A stretch of 64,000 bases of DNA from Manduca sexta (GCF_014839805.1 NC_051140.1:8887826-8951825); one strand, 5' to 3'; counted from the first letter of the stretch, positions 23,301-32,346 are shown. The notes: generated by a model not told the origin, from the sequence alone. A program made the numbers and translations.

Positions 23301-24200
23301 GGTTGATACTTATTTTGTAATGTTTTTCCGTATGGGCTAGGATGAACTATTTGTATTTAATTATTTTACCATGCATACCCGCATTAATTACACGAAGTAA
23401 GTATTATGCGGGTTGAGTAAAATGCATTTACGTATATAAATATTATCAGTAGCTGGCACTAGGTACGGACGTGTTATATCCATTATTAATGAGATGTAAA
23501 GTAAATAGTAAACATACCTAATATAGAGTTCAGTTGCTAGGTTCGGGTTTCCTTAACAACTGATTTTATGTTAAAAATAAATCTGGACAAACGATATTTT
23601 TATACTTAAGTGTCTGGATATTTACTGTTTAATGTTAGAACTGGTTTTATTTATTTTTTGAGGTCGATATAGCATAGCTTATTTATAATTTAAAGTATTT
23701 AGGTACCTATCTATAAGAAACAACTTTAAATGACTACACAATGTCACACACTTAGATATTTTAATTTTCAGTAGTTTCTTCCAGCCATTTAAATTTTAAA
23801 CCTTAATTAAAATATGTTTATAATAAAAAAAATTAAAGCTGTCTAAGGATTTTGTACAGAAATAGGAACTCTAGATTTATATTTGGACAATACAAAGTTG
23901 ATAACACAAACAAGTTAACTACTAAGATTAGCAACAAAATAGAAACTGAGTTCAATGAATAAGACGATTTGGCCTTCAGCATAAAAATATGAATAGTTCA
24001 AAGATCAATTATTCAAGCTGTGATAACTTAACTCTCTGGTTTAAAATCTTGTATCCAGACATGCATAAGTTCGAAACTTGTTATCACATACGAGTTACCG
24101 TAGCAAAATTACGTCAGTATATTAATAAGTACTTACGGGGACCTTGTGAAGCACACAAAGCGACGATGCACGAAAACAAAACGAGAAGAGCTCCTTCCAT
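11172..24200 (-). CDS. Gene A: IMPI-like multi-TIL protease inhibitor precursor with furin-site microexons
   Basis: Signal exon 24137-24200, then 16416-16601 (TIL1), 15521-15562 (microexon, RSKR), 14892-15104 (TIL2), 14304-14342 (microexon, RAKR), 13713-13901 (TIL3), 13373-13405 (linker) and a last exon at either 12886-13106 or 11172-11398 (TIL4). All introns are phase 1, GT-AG. The product would be 328 or 330 residues. Signal peptide MEGALLVLFSCIVALCAS. TIL2 and TIL3 carry the CGxACDNVC and NRTxCP motifs and GYARD block of Galleria IMPI domain I; TIL4 resembles IMPI domain II (CTGPNE, CPEM, DC near the end). In Galleria the IMPI precursor is cleaved between inhibitors by a furin-like protease, and inhibitor I blocks thermolysin-like enzymes. 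Here two such sites would release three parts. The role against pathogen metalloproteinases is inferred. The 7.5-kb first intron holds DARS2 on the other strand. Confidence 0.75.
11672..11932 (-). repeat. tRNA-derived SINE (minus orientation)
   Basis: Reads on the minus strand from GTGGCGATAGCCTAGTTGGA through GTGGTAAACTAAGACCTAAT to a GAGGAGGCCCGTGACC tail. Same family as copies at 25890 and 54867. Lies between the two alternative last exons of gene A. Confidence 0.75.
12886..13106 (-). CDS. Gene A proximal last exon (TIL4a)
   Basis: Acceptor AG at 13107-13108, phase 1, reads GHCTGPNEIYTC and ends DCHKM with stop at 12886. All ten TIL cysteines are present plus the ICECPEM tail that marks IMPI domain II. 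Confidence 0.85.
13373..13405 (-). CDS. Gene A 33-nt linker microexon
   Basis: Acceptor TTTTCAG and donor GTAATA bound 33 nt that translate in phase 1 to RKPASDSNKPEG. A hydrophilic linker between TIL3 and TIL4 without a furin motif. Length is a multiple of three, so skipping is frame-neutral. Confidence 0.65.
13713..13901 (-). CDS. Gene A TIL3 exon, IMPI domain I-like
   Basis: 63 codons, phase 1 at both ends (acceptor TTTCCAG, donor GTAAGT). Contains CNGPNEFFQCGPACDNVC, NRTHCP and CYCNDGYARD. Aligned to IMPI domain I, the reactive bond falls at Asn-Val in VNVMC. Confidence 0.85.
14304..14342 (-). CDS. Gene A 39-nt microexon encoding furin site RAKR
   Basis: Acceptor TTATTATAG at 14343 and donor GTACGT at 14303 bound 39 nt. 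In the shared phase 1 it reads NNPALRAKRATQKG between TIL2 and TIL3. RAKR fits the furin consensus R-X-K/R-R. Confidence 0.75.
14892..15104 (-). CDS. Gene A TIL2 exon, IMPI domain I-like
   Basis: 71 codons, phase 1 at both ends. CGSACDNVC, NRTNCP, CYCRDGYARD. The Asn-Ile pair in KNIVC sits where the IMPI reactive bond (Asn-Ile) lies. A short basic head (VEGNMKMPEKK) precedes the first cysteine. Confidence 0.85.
15521..15562 (-). CDS. Gene A 42-nt microexon encoding furin site RSKR
   Basis: Acceptor TTTATTTACAG and donor GTGAAT bound 42 nt. In phase 1 it reads DDSVGLRSKRYAAA and joins TIL1 to TIL2 without frame change. RSKR is a strong furin-type site. Confidence 0.75.
15655..15955 (-). repeat. 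Interspersed repeat family X, copy 1
   Basis: Reverse-complement relative of 28470-28800 and 26400-26530: shared blocks include CTCCAGGA(C)CC(T)GCAGTCGC and GTTGCCA-type segments. The open frames here on both strands are by-products. Class of element not identified. Confidence 0.5.
15976..16215 (-). repeat. tRNA-derived SINE, 5'-truncated
   Basis: Minus-orientation copy of the 25890 SINE from CACACACCTCTGAC to the GAGGAGGCCCGTGCCC and GGGCTATTATT tail; the tRNA-like head is missing. Confidence 0.75.
16416..16601 (-). CDS. Gene A TIL1 exon
   Basis: 62 codons, phase 1 at both ends (donor GTAGGT). Begins QCNRPNENVEC and has the ten TIL cysteines. Lacks the CDNVC signature of TIL2/TIL3, so it is a different subtype. 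Confidence 0.85.
16602..18852. other. Part of gene A intron 1 and DARS2 upstream region
   Basis: No exon recognised. About 17690-17860 resembles the widespread lepidopteran repeat tail (ACTAGCTTTTGCT, CTCCATACCAAA). The final 350 bases form the DARS2 5' region, without a clear TATA box. Confidence 0.5.
18853..20694 (+). CDS. DARS2: Mitochondrial aspartyl-tRNA synthetase, intronless
   Basis: 613 codons in one open frame. It charges mitochondrial tRNA-Asp with aspartate in the matrix. The first about 50 residues are basic and hydroxylated (KRLSSKINK, FRRLSRN), as in a mitochondrial targeting peptide. An OB-fold anticodon-binding domain follows (CGELRPEHEAQKVTLCGWV). Class II motif 1 region is VEVETPTLFCRTPGGAREF, motif 2 is ARCYRDETTRPDRQPEF near residue 265-282, a GAD-type insertion occupies about 355-460, and motif 3 is GGIALGLDRLVGL near 557. 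The family is usually about 620-650 residues, so it looks complete. The ATG at 18853 precedes the targeting peptide; an ATG eight bases upstream is out of frame. It sits inside gene A intron 1 on the opposite strand. Lack of introns could reflect retrocopying or intron loss. Confidence 0.95.
   Translation: MVLNAILKRLSSKINKYVIIIHNNTNKTCFRRLSRNVDVSKYKINQKVLQPMKCSSFTYRTHNCGELRPEHEAQKVTLCGWVQYIRLSKFLLLRDGYGLIQCTVNGDISSNLSGLPLESVVMVEGTVALRPKDMINPNMPTGEVEVVIDKIIVLNESDPVPFNLRDYQKPKEQLRLQHRYIDLRSSEMQHNLRLRSNMLHNMRRFLVEKYNFVEVETPTLFCRTPGGAREFVVPTHHVGLFYSLVQSPQQFKQMLMSGAMDRYFQIARCYRDETTRPDRQPEFTQLDVELSFTNRTGVLTMVEELLYATFPKPLPMLPFKRMTYKEALQQYGSDKPNLTHNLKFINIQHLFVEKQNDPNFCALLLPYPSELGKLPAKYKEQIRELTKKYNTKIILNENITKAMGIDMADKIKNVGGSTNAMIISLGSDENACFCLGEIREMLAKLLSSKGLLTVEDTIQPLWVIDFPLFLKGENGLQTCHHPFTSPHPDDLHLLDTDPLKVRSLAYDIVLNGNEIGGGSIRIHNVELQKKVMKILDIDPESLKHFLNALRFGCPPHGGIALGLDRLVGLACNAESIRDVIAFPKSHGGRDPLSGAPNLISDDEKRYYHLSIEE
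20774..20992 (+). pseudogene. Partial tandem duplicate of the DARS2 3' end
   Basis: About 215 bases are a diverged repeat of 20481-20694: same CCTCCACATGGAGGAATTGC, GACAGGCTAGTTGGC and AGGAGCCCCTAAT blocks. Small deletions (near GTCATA/CCAAAATC) and a missing base before GTCCTCC break the frame. It lies 80 bases past the true stop, inside the likely 3' UTR. Confidence 0.9.
20993..24136. other. Rest of gene A intron 1
   Basis: No exon recognised on either strand. Holds a fold-back element at about 21665-22060 and a repeat family X-like segment around 23130-23350 (CCTTCCATGCATGGGCGTGC). Otherwise AT-rich sequence. Confidence 0.5.
21665..22060. repeat. Fold-back element with imperfect arms
   Basis: Left arm CCGCGTAGTAAGCCTTTCCC and GACGCCAGCGCCATT; right arm AATGGCGCTGGCGTCG and GGGAAAGGCTTTCACGCGG. 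Arms are reverse complements over several blocks, about 250 bases apart. The GGTGCTGGCGTC/GCGGGAAAA parts recur at 43210-43300 and 55300-55370. Confidence 0.55.
24137..24200 (-). CDS. Gene A first exon, signal peptide
   Basis: ATG at 24198-24200 starts MEGALLVLFSCIVALCAS, then QGP and a phase-1 donor GTAAGT. Short charged-free head, hydrophobic core and small residues at the cut site make a good secretion signal. Confidence 0.8.
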
Positions 24201-24244
24201 CTTGCTTGCTGGCCGTGTTTTAGCGTTAACGAGGGCTACAAAAT

Positions 24245-24252
24245 CTTTTATA
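24245..24252 (-). promoter_or_regulatory. TATA box of gene A
   Basis: Minus strand reads GGGGTATAAAAG, about 45 bases before the ATG at 24200. This fits a TATA promoter with a leader of about 20 bases. Confidence 0.7.
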
Positions 24253-24359
24253 CCCCTACATCGTTGCGAGGGGATATACCTTAATCTTAAACCCATTCCT
24301 GGTATAGGACTTGTGTGCACATTTTTTCCTTCAATATTTTACGCATAACCATTGATTGT

Positions 24360-24560
24360 TAGTCATAATGAGACATGCATCTCATGTCTCAGGGTGAATT
24401 CTGTCCTATTTACTTACTGCGCAGTTGAGTCCTACGCAGTAAGTAAATAGGACTTCATTTGTAATTCTAGTTCGTATAAAGTTCTGTATGGAGTTGAGCT
24501 ACTACTGTTTATAGATGGTCGTATTGCTTATTGGCGGGCAAACGCCATACCTACTCATTT
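24360..24560 (-). repeat. SINE-like repeat copy carrying a perfect hairpin
   Basis: Shares CATAATGAGAC, CTCATGTCTCAGG, ACTGTTTATAGATGGTCG and GGCGGGC blocks with the copy at 50330-50650. Contains a perfect 19-bp inverted repeat with a 13-nt loop (24403-24421 and 24435-24453). Lies just upstream of the gene A promoter. Confidence 0.6.
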
Positions 24561-25448
24561 CGGCATTTACTTAATTATAGTTAAAAAACAAATAACATGG
24601 AACAATACAATTATTCTCCTTTACATACATAAAGGTAGAAATTCTCGAATAATGATGATGAATATGAATTTTGTGGCGAAAATGACATATGAATTGCTCA
24701 AGGTCATGTGCTCGGGAAGGCGCCTTCACACGGCGCGATGCTACAGGTAATAAATACCACATACAGAACTTTTGTAATTTTATTTGTGTTGACGTGACTC
24801 AGGCATTTGCCTCTCCAAGCGCCTTCCTACGGTTTTTTTATTTTTATTTGTCTCAGAGAAAGTTCCTTATTACTACCGCCCAGCCTTCTTAGAGGGCAAC
24901 TGAGCGGCTACGTTGGAGTAACCATTGCCTTACGGCCCGGCGAAGTGCCGCCCGGAGTTGATACCTTCCTAGGGCTACATTAGAGCACATGCAATGTGAC
25001 ATTTAGATTCCGCACCATTTTTAGCCATAGTAGACATCTAAAGGTGAAAATGGGTGATTTTTACACAGTAGTGTTATTTTTGACTACGGTATATTGATTT
25101 TTGCAAACGAACTTAGGTACGTTTACCGAATTATCTACCTATCTTATCAGACAGTACCTACGTTCTAGAACACAATAAGAATGAATTCGCGCTAGAACTA
25201 GACGAAATTGTAATTGAATGCGAGTAGCAGTAACTGGGAACAAGAGCCATCGGATTCTCGATTTCTGCATACTGCTCTTAATTATGTACCAAATCAATTT
25301 TGTAGGAGCATATTACACACACACTATCTTTGGTAATTGTTACTAGGTAACATGTATAATAATCATAGCTTTTAAGGGCATTTTTTTCTGCAATTTAGTT
25401 TATTTCCGTGTTATATAAAGAGTGATACGAAATTTTAGTTATATACTA

Positions 25449-25693
25449 CCCCCTTATTCATAGACTTTATTTATCTAAAGACGGAGCATTGCTGTGCTGA
25501 CAAGTCTGTTTCTCAGTACTGACGGCATGGCAGCCTTCGCAGTGCATAGACATAGGGCCGTTGTGATTGGCTAATATTGAGATACAACTTGAATCTATTT
25601 GGCTGTCAGATAAACAAAGCTGAGAAACAGACTTGTTATCATTATTATCATCAATGCTCCGCCCTTGATAAATAATGTCTATGAATAAGGGGG
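25449..25693. mobile_element. Harbinger-type MITE, 245 bp
   Basis: Ends are CCCCCTTATTCATAGAC and its exact reverse complement. Inner segments (CAAGTCTGTTTCTCAG / CTGAGAAACAGACTTG) also pair, so most of the element can fold back. Flanks CTA and TTA suggest a 3-bp TWA-type target duplication, as used by PIF/Harbinger; the class is inferred from this alone. Confidence 0.75.
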
Positions 25694-25889
25694 TTAGTTA
25701 TTATAAATATTCGTAAACCTACATTGTTATTAGTAAAGACCTCCTGGCTCTCATGTTATATTCACGAGAAAGAATTCAATAATTTTTGATTTAGTATTCA
25801 GTGCCTAATATTAAGTGGATATTTATGTTGTTTTTCTTAATTTTGTAAATAAATTTTATTAAAAATTTTCCAAATTATATTGCTTTCAA

Positions 25890-26207
25890 GCGGCGATAGC
25901 CTAGTTGGGTGTGGAACGGACCGCCGAGACGAATGTCCGCAGGTTCAAATCCCAAGGGCACACACCTCTGACTTTTCTAAAAAATCATGTGTGTATTCTT
26001 TGTGAATTTATCGTTCGCTTTAACGGTGAAGGAAAACATCGTGAGGAAACCATGCACATCTGAGAAGTTCTCTATAGGAATTTCGAAGGTGTGTGAAGTC
26101 TACCAACCCGCACTAGGCCAGCGTGGTGGACTAAGGTCTAATCCCTCTCAGTAGTAGAGGAGGCCCGTGCTCAGCAATGGGCAAGTACAGGGCTGATATT
26201 ATTATAA
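25890..26207 (+). repeat. tRNA-derived SINE, full-length copy
   Basis: Head GGCGATAGCCTAGTTGGGTG resembles a pol III A box, and GGTTCAAATCCCA is a B box. The body (CACACACCTCTGAC to GAGGAGGCCCGTGCTC) is shared with copies at 11672, 15976 and 54867. Ends in ATTATTAT tail. Confidence 0.85.
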
Positions 26208-26389
26208 TTTTATATTGCTTTTTATTTAATTATTTATATTTATCCCATAGAACCTTATTTTGATAAAATACTAGCTTTTACCGGCTGCTCTGCCCGCGTG
26301 CAGTTTTCGGGGGTAAATATTTTTACGGGGTTGAAAATAGCATATAGCAATCAGTAATAATCCGGCTTCCTATTAATGGAAAATAAATG

Positions 26390-26560
26390 TAAATCGGTTT
26401 ACTCCCCTTCGTAAGAGGCTTTTTTATACTTCCCCTACATTTCCTTTCCAGCTATCCCCTCCCAATTTTCCTCCAGGACCCTGCAGTCGCTAAGCCCGGG
26501 GATTCCAGTATGGATACTACTCGCGGGTTTCCCGTCCGATGACCCCAAAATATATGAAAA
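26390..26560 (+). repeat. Interspersed repeat family X, copy
   Basis: Shares CTATCCCCTCCCAA, TTTCCTCCAGG and CCCTGCAGTCGCTAAGC blocks with 28670-28760. Unclassified. Confidence 0.5.
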
Positions 26561-27039
26561 AATAGACAAACCGGTAGTAATAAACTAATCTCATAGACTA
26601 GTACAACGTTTGTTCTTGGTTAGCGTTAATTTGATTAGGTATCATTATAATATACCTACCCATACCGAATTTCAATCTTAGTCCTGACTTAGTTTAAAAA
26701 AATAGATAATTTACTAAATAAAATGTAATATACTAATGTGTCGTTAGGTGCTATCATTAAGGCACTCGACTTCAAAACACAAGTCCAATTTGTAATAAAA
26801 AAGTAAAACACGGAAGACCCTTCCATACCAAGGTACCTAAGTAGTTTCTGCATTAAAAAACAATAAAAATATCGAACTTGTTAAACTGGAAATGAACTCG
26901 CTGTTTCGCCAACTATGGCTAGTAAGTCATGTTCGTAGTTAAGTTAAACCGACCAGGTACATTAATATTATATATGTGTATATAAATGTTAAAGGCAGAT
27001 TCCATCGAGACTTCAACATATAATTTTGCTATTCTTTAC

Positions 27040-27770
27040 TTAAAAAAGTAAAGTTGAATGTCGAAACAATAGTGTTGGATTAATTAGCATTAATTGTTAG
27101 CATGCTAAATCACATTTAGAATTTCACAAATTTAATACAATTTCTAAATTTCGTGAAGTGCTAATGAATTTGTGCGTTAGTGCGCTTCGCAATAGCAGCG
27201 CATGCGTGCGCGCTCTACTTAGCATTCGCAGGAATAATAATAAATTTCATGCTAAAAGCTAATGCGAATGTTAACGCCGCCTGTTTTGAGTGGAAGAGTG
27301 AGCGAGAAAAAAGGCGCGAGATACGTCGCGTGGAGTGGCACATTGAATTGTTAATATTTTTGGAAACTTATCGATTATTAGGTTGCATGATATTGCACAC
27401 AATAATATCTATTATGCCTAAATAGAGAATTAAAAGTAATTTTATGAAAATGTTGCACATTAGGTATAATACTCGTTCTATATTTTAAAATATAACTGCA
27501 AATTATTATCATAATATAATTTTAATAAAATGTATAGAAGGTAAATAAAATTGAGCCTTAATTTTAGCCCGTTAATTGCGCACAAATTGCTAATTCTTCA
27601 TTGTGCATTTTAATTTGCGAAATTTTAATTTATGTGTCATATTAGCAATTAGCATTAGCATGGTTTTTTCGTATGCTAAGACATCAGAATTTGCATGCGA
27701 ATGAAATGAATTCGAAATAGCATTAATTGTCATCATTACGAGACGAGCAATTAGCATTAACTTTTAATAA
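27040..27770 (+). repeat. 0.7-kb TTAGCAT-rich element, copy 1
   Basis: From GTTGGATTAATTAGCATTAA through GCGTTAGTGCGCTTCGCAAT and TGTGCATTTTAATTTGCGAA to ATAGCATTAATTGTCATCAT. The reverse complement is at about 33490-34170. Both ends carry TAGCATTAATTGT in direct orientation. An open frame at 27180-27425 inside it is not shared cleanly with the other copy and is probably not a gene. Class unknown. Confidence 0.8.
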
Positions 27771-27784
27771 CAAAGTACAGCGTG

Positions 27785-28000
27785 GTACTCCGCTGCCTTG
27801 GTTATTCTAAGACAAGATTTTTAGTATCATAATGTACAGTAATAAAATACGCTGGCTACAATGTCTCAAGCCGGAACACAACAGCGCACGCACACAGCTG
27901 CTTGGCGGTCGGTAGAAATTACGGTGGGATGTCTATCCGGATGACCTCTCGCATACGAGAGACCTACCACCAGTATTATATAGCATACCAGGGCTGCCAG
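27785..28000 (+). repeat. SINE-like interspersed repeat, copy
   Basis: GCTGGCTACAATGTCTCAAG, GAACACAACAGCGCACGC and GAGAGACCTACCACCAGTAT are shared almost exactly with 43500-43660. Confidence 0.7.
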
Positions 28001-28469
28001 GTATACAGATTTATCTGTACCTATATAGTCAGATTTTTCAACATAATATGGTAGATGTTACATACATATTTGGAGTATTATTCGATTTCGATGTAGAAGA
28101 CTTCTTTTGCAAACGAAAATAGTACTTATTACAGTGACTTACAAAAGGTCATCGAGAAAAAAACAATACATAGAAATAAAACCATTTACGGCTTTTATCG
28201 CGGTTATTCATATTATTATTTTCTCCCGACGTTTCGAAGACTGCAGCCTTCATGGTCACGTGGCGGACTGATGATATAGGCCATTACATTATATTAAAGG
28301 TATGTACAATCAGCTACATAAAAGCTGAACAAATAGCTTATACAGTTTTGTGTGTTTACCGTATTTTTTTACCTCTCCAAAAATAAAATACATCGCATTT
28401 ACTTTACCTTACATATAGCGGCCAATTTTACAGAAAAGACAAACTTAAGTAAACTTAAAGGGAAGCGGT

Positions 28470-28800
28470 AGAAATCGGTTTGTATAGACGTTTCGCCATT
28501 GGCGCTTGGTCTCCACTCTCCACACCAAACGCACGCCTATGCACGGGGGGACATTTATCACGACACACAATTAAGTGTGTATACTTCATGGTTGCCACAC
28601 ACATTGAGGTCTATGAAGGATCGCGAATATTTCCTCGCCTTCTTTCCTGCTCCCGTCCTTAGATGGTTTCTTCTCCTTTCCCCACACTTCTGTCCCTAGA
28701 TAAGTATCCCCTCCCAACTTTCCTCCAGGTCCCTGCAGTCGCTAAGCGGAGGGTCCAGTATCTTATTTGCAGATTTCCTCCGATGTTGATTGCAGTGCAA
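28470..28800 (+). repeat. Interspersed repeat family X, longest copy
   Basis: Relatives at 15655-15955 (inverted) and 26390-26560. Open frames inside it are not conserved between copies. May be a piece of a non-LTR element. Confidence 0.5.
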
Positions 28801-29419
28801 TACAAAAAACCCTTGCAAGCGGTGTTTAATAATTTATCTATGTTTTTAAAATTCCGTAGGTAAGCATTGTTAAGACTTCTGAGCGGAGGGATCGATAGAA
28901 AAATACGATGTTCTAATCAAATTATTTAATAAATTTAAAATCACGCAAATATACAAAATACGTGCTTGTTCAGAAATGACATAGGCTTGTTCATAAATTA
29001 TACAATTTCAACAAAAAATTACGAAAATTTTATTTTGCTTTCGGCCAGCACGTTACAGGTTAAATCCGTTTCTTAGTTCAATAATAAATATTTTTAAAAT
29101 GAAGCTATGATTTTTGATTCCAGAAGACAGGCTAAGTAAGATAAGGCTATTTTTATTAGAAATAATTAAATGTGAAATCAAATATCAAATAAGTGCCTAG
29201 GCAACAATTATTTCATATAAAACGAATCATATTAGGATGTCTAGCAAAAAGCATGTTAAGTATATTTCACTCAAGCACCTAAATCATAATAAACGGTGTA
29301 TGAATTTCGGAAATATGATTGAATGTTGTATAGAATGACCAATCATAAGAATAATATGCGTATAACCTTCTGCCTAGTGATTGTAAGATATCTCTACATA
29401 ACTGTTTAATCTATTTTTT

Positions 29420-29508
29420 CTTAGCACGCTGGAGCATAAGCCATTTTTGGGCACTTGCAAATTGTCCTTCAACAGTATTCCTCATATCACCATATACCCT
29501 GATTTAAA
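29420..29508 (-). pseudogene. 5'-deleted relic of a terminal TIL exon
   Basis: Aligns to the last third of the exon at 44472-44698 (AAATCAGGG, TTGCAAGTGCCCAAAAATGG, GCTCCAGCGTGC). The intron-side acceptor (TTTTTTATAG) is kept, directly fused to the late part of the exon. Confidence 0.7.
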
Positions 29509-32299
29509 CTATAAAAAACAGGGCAAATATTTTTTAGGAAATAAGAGGTAAGTAAATAAAAATTTCATGGACATTTAAATTTTAGATTGCACCTGTTATG
29601 AAATAAGAAGAAATCTGATAAAGACAACATAAAATTTTCCTTCAGTCACATTAGATAATCACTTATAGAGGTTAACAAAGATCTTGGCTTCTTTTTGATA
29701 TTTATGGAAATTCCACTAAAATTTAATTTGCTGGTGGTAGGATATATTTTATATCCGTCCAGATAGTAACCATTTTGTTAATACCTCCAATAAACACAGA
29801 TTAGCGCATTATAACTAAACGTAAGCATTAGGTAATGCTATGTAGGTAGGTACATAGATAAACTATCGATGACTGGTTATCTAGTCCGCATTGGGATTGC
29901 AAATGAGGAAATTAGTTACTTACGACACTGTGTAGTAGGTACACAGAGATCTTCATCGTTTCTATTGAACCCTGGGGCACACCGGCATGTCGGCGTACAA
30001 GGCTCGATTAATGCCCATCTTGAGCAGGAATCACGAGTTTTGCCGATATCTTCACAACTATCGCTGACACAAGATGGACAGGCTACGTATATCTCATTCG
30101 GACGCGCACTGCAGTCGAATGGCGCTGAAATTTATTTATTTTTTATATTTACTGATATATTAACAATCTGTGGACAAATCTACAAATTTTGAAATTTAAC
30201 ATAATATAACATAGTTACTTAACACGGAATAATACGAAGGACGTATGTATACTGCATCTACTAAAACATATACACGAGCTCAAATTAAATACATCGTCCT
30301 TTTAACCGTTACAAAGCAGTGCTTTCACAATGCTGCTTGATGGCAGTAAGATAGTACACTGGTATCTTCCGGTCGGTACCTGGATGGAGACCTGTCATTT
30401 AGTGCCAAGTCTGTTGTATTGGATTAAAACTTGCTACTTGCAAATAATTTAATCTGGTCTAACGTGTGGAACACTTACGACAATCTATGGTAGGTATGCA
30501 GGTGCCGTTGCTAGCGCGACTGTAGTTACGCTCGCAAGCACATCCCGGCCCGAGGCAGACGTCAAGACATGCATATGATTCAGAGCCTTCCCTTGGACAC
30601 ACGCTTTCCGAACAGGCGTTTTTACAAAGTACCTCGGTTTCATGCTCAGGGCAAGGCGACTTTCCTGTTAAAGGATTGCCAATTTTATCTAAGTACCTAT
30701 AGATTATATTTTTCTTCTTATATACCTATAATATATAAGAAGGTGGTTGGTGGAATAGTTTTAAAGAACATTAGGCACATTACTGACAAATATTAAACTG
30801 GCAGTTGCTGTTCATAGTGGTGAAGAAATGTTCGGCACCAAGTTGACAGCATCTGCATAACGCATAACGTTTAAGCAGTTAAGTTTAATTTATATAAAAG
30901 AGAGGAGAATTTTTTGTAAGTGACAGAGCAGCGCTGAAGCCAATTTAGTCAATAGTTTGAATAGATCAGCCTGACTAGTGCCTCACAGAATACGGTCTGC
31001 CGTCAGTAAATTTACTTCTCAGCTCTGCAACACCTATTCCATTATCCATAAATATCTACCAGTTCTTGGCTTGGCACTTTTATAGTTATTCTCCTTACTC
31101 TATAAACTTTTGTTTAATTCAGATTATAGTTGGGTGGGTCACGTTAATATTGCGGCTATTTAATGCAGCATAACTCTAATTCATTTTTATAAAACTAACA
31201 GCCTAATACGTACTTAGTACGCGCCTTGGTCTACCTCTACGTGACATTACGGTGTGCGTGCAGGCGCACTGACTCGTGATAAATTCCTTGTTTTTACGTC
31301 ACCTACGTCAACGTTACTTATTAAATCATTTATAGATTTAGGTAGATAACTTATAAATGTGATTTCCTGGAAAATACATTTCTTTCGTGAAATTTGTTTT
31401 CTCAATGTTTTTCATAGTATAGACAAAATTGTTCGAGTGGATTGGGAACGGATTCGGCTGTGTCGACGGACATTCTGCTGGATGCGGCCGTATGAAATTA
31501 TAGCCGGATTACAGTCCCTAGTTGAGTTGAACTTGAATGGTATTAAGGGGTCATTGTACGCACGCAACAGTTATGCCATCACTCTTCTCTTTAATTTCTG
31601 AGATCAACTCTTAAGACTATTTACTACTCGCACAGTTACAGCGGCACCGAAAATGATAATCTTGTAGCGTTATTAGGTTCACGGCACGATATTATCTTGA
31701 TTTGCATTTAGTGGTGGTGGAAATTAGTCCCGCAGGAGATATCCTTGTCTCTACAGAATGACCGAGCCTGCTTGATCGAGATTACATTATGTATTACGGA
31801 AAACTCCCGGAAAGATACTTTTTACATTTTGGGTATACCTACGTGCCAAAAAAAAAAAATAAAAAATATATATACAAAAACAAAATTAAAACTTGATAGT
31901 AATAAATACGCATTCTGAAGTTACTTGGTAACGTACAAATAAGGTTTTCGGCTAAATAATATGATCGTCGCAGATAAAACACAACGTAGTCTCACGCAAA
32001 GTTACATTATTTAATATTCCGTGTCATGTTGTTATTCTTTAGTCATGGGCGGTCATGTCTTTACTGTCGAGCAGATAGCTCGTCTCGTCATTTAGTCGTT
32101 TTAAAAAAATATCATCAGTTGAAATAAACTTTTTGCCGTCTTCCGCTTATTTTTTTTATAAGAAGAACGTATAAATGTTGAATAAACGTCTATTGTAAAA
32201 TCAATAATATTAAGAAATAGGAAATATTTTATTATAAGTACCTGTACTGATTCCGAATAAGCACAAATGCGCTGCGAACAATTTTAATGCCCACCACAT
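29504..32299 (-). CDS. Gene B: secreted two-TIL-domain protein
   Basis: Signal exon 32242-32299 (MWWALKLFAAHLCLFGIST), TIL exon 30479-30664 (gamma subtype, KSPCPEHETEVLC, ten cysteines) and TIL exon 29924-30124 (T subtype, SARPNEIYVAC, ten cysteines). All join in phase 1. The next acceptor, at 29509-29510, leads straight into a TAA at 29504-29506 because the terminal TIL exon here has lost about two thirds of its 5' part; the tail (MAYAPAC-like) remains as a relic to about 29420. The product would be 149 residues. A TATA box lies 48 bases above the ATG. Presumed secreted protease inhibitor; target unknown. The same exons may also be spliced to the upstream gene C. Confidence 0.65.
29924..30124 (-). 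CDS. TIL exon, T subtype (gene B)
   Basis: 67 codons, phase 1 both ends, ten cysteines. Near-identical to exons at 37342-37542 and 45404-45604, which points to recent duplication or gene conversion. Confidence 0.8.
30479..30664 (-). CDS. TIL exon, gamma subtype (gene B)
   Basis: 62 codons, phase 1 both ends, ten cysteines (GPGCACERNYSRASNGTC). Close paralog of 49305-49493; truncated relics at 37870-37950 and 33020-33055. Confidence 0.8.
30665..32241 (-). other. Gene B intron 1, duplicated block
   Basis: The part 31230-31740 aligns with 49880-50330 (blocks CGGCTGTGTCGACGGA, CTAGTTGAGTTGAAC, CAGTTACAGCGGCACCGAAA). A SINE-tail piece (GGGCGGTCATG, CTCGTCTCGTCATT) is near 32045-32095. No coding exon seen. 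Confidence 0.6.
32242..32299 (-). CDS. Gene B first exon, signal peptide
   Basis: 58 nt, MWWALKLFAAHLCLFGIST then phase-1 donor GTACTT. Near-identical to 39422-39479. Confidence 0.8.
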
Positions 32300-32346
32300 A
32301 GTGACGACTACACAAGCGAATTTGACCAACAGAATCCGCGAGGTCG

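Larger units (their letters stand above)
24561..29503. other. Repeat-filled intergenic region between genes A and B
   Basis: No gene recognised. Holds a Harbinger-type MITE, a tRNA-derived SINE, family X repeats, a 0.7-kb element present again in inverted orientation at 33.5 kb, and a repeat at about 28150-28300 with the CTCCCGACGTTTCGAAGACTG block common to insect and vertebrate retroelement tails. The stretch 24840-24960 (CCGCCCAGCCTTCTTAGAGG) may be another retroelement piece. Confidence 0.5.

Noticed and set aside
23989..24348. 119-codon plus-strand open frame
   Set aside because: Lies across the minus-strand TATA box and signal exon of gene A; no domain.
25890..25950. Possible tRNA gene (A- and B-box-like blocks)
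   Set aside because: The acceptor stem does not close and the sequence runs into a repeated body; it is a tRNA-derived SINE with other copies at 54867, 11672 and 15976.
27180..27425. 81-codon open frame in the TTAGCAT element
   Set aside because: Frame not kept in the inverted copy at 33.5-34.2 kb; probably chance.
29000..29420. Further coding exon downstream of gene B
   Set aside because: Only the exon relic is recognisable; the rest is non-coding AT-rich sequence.
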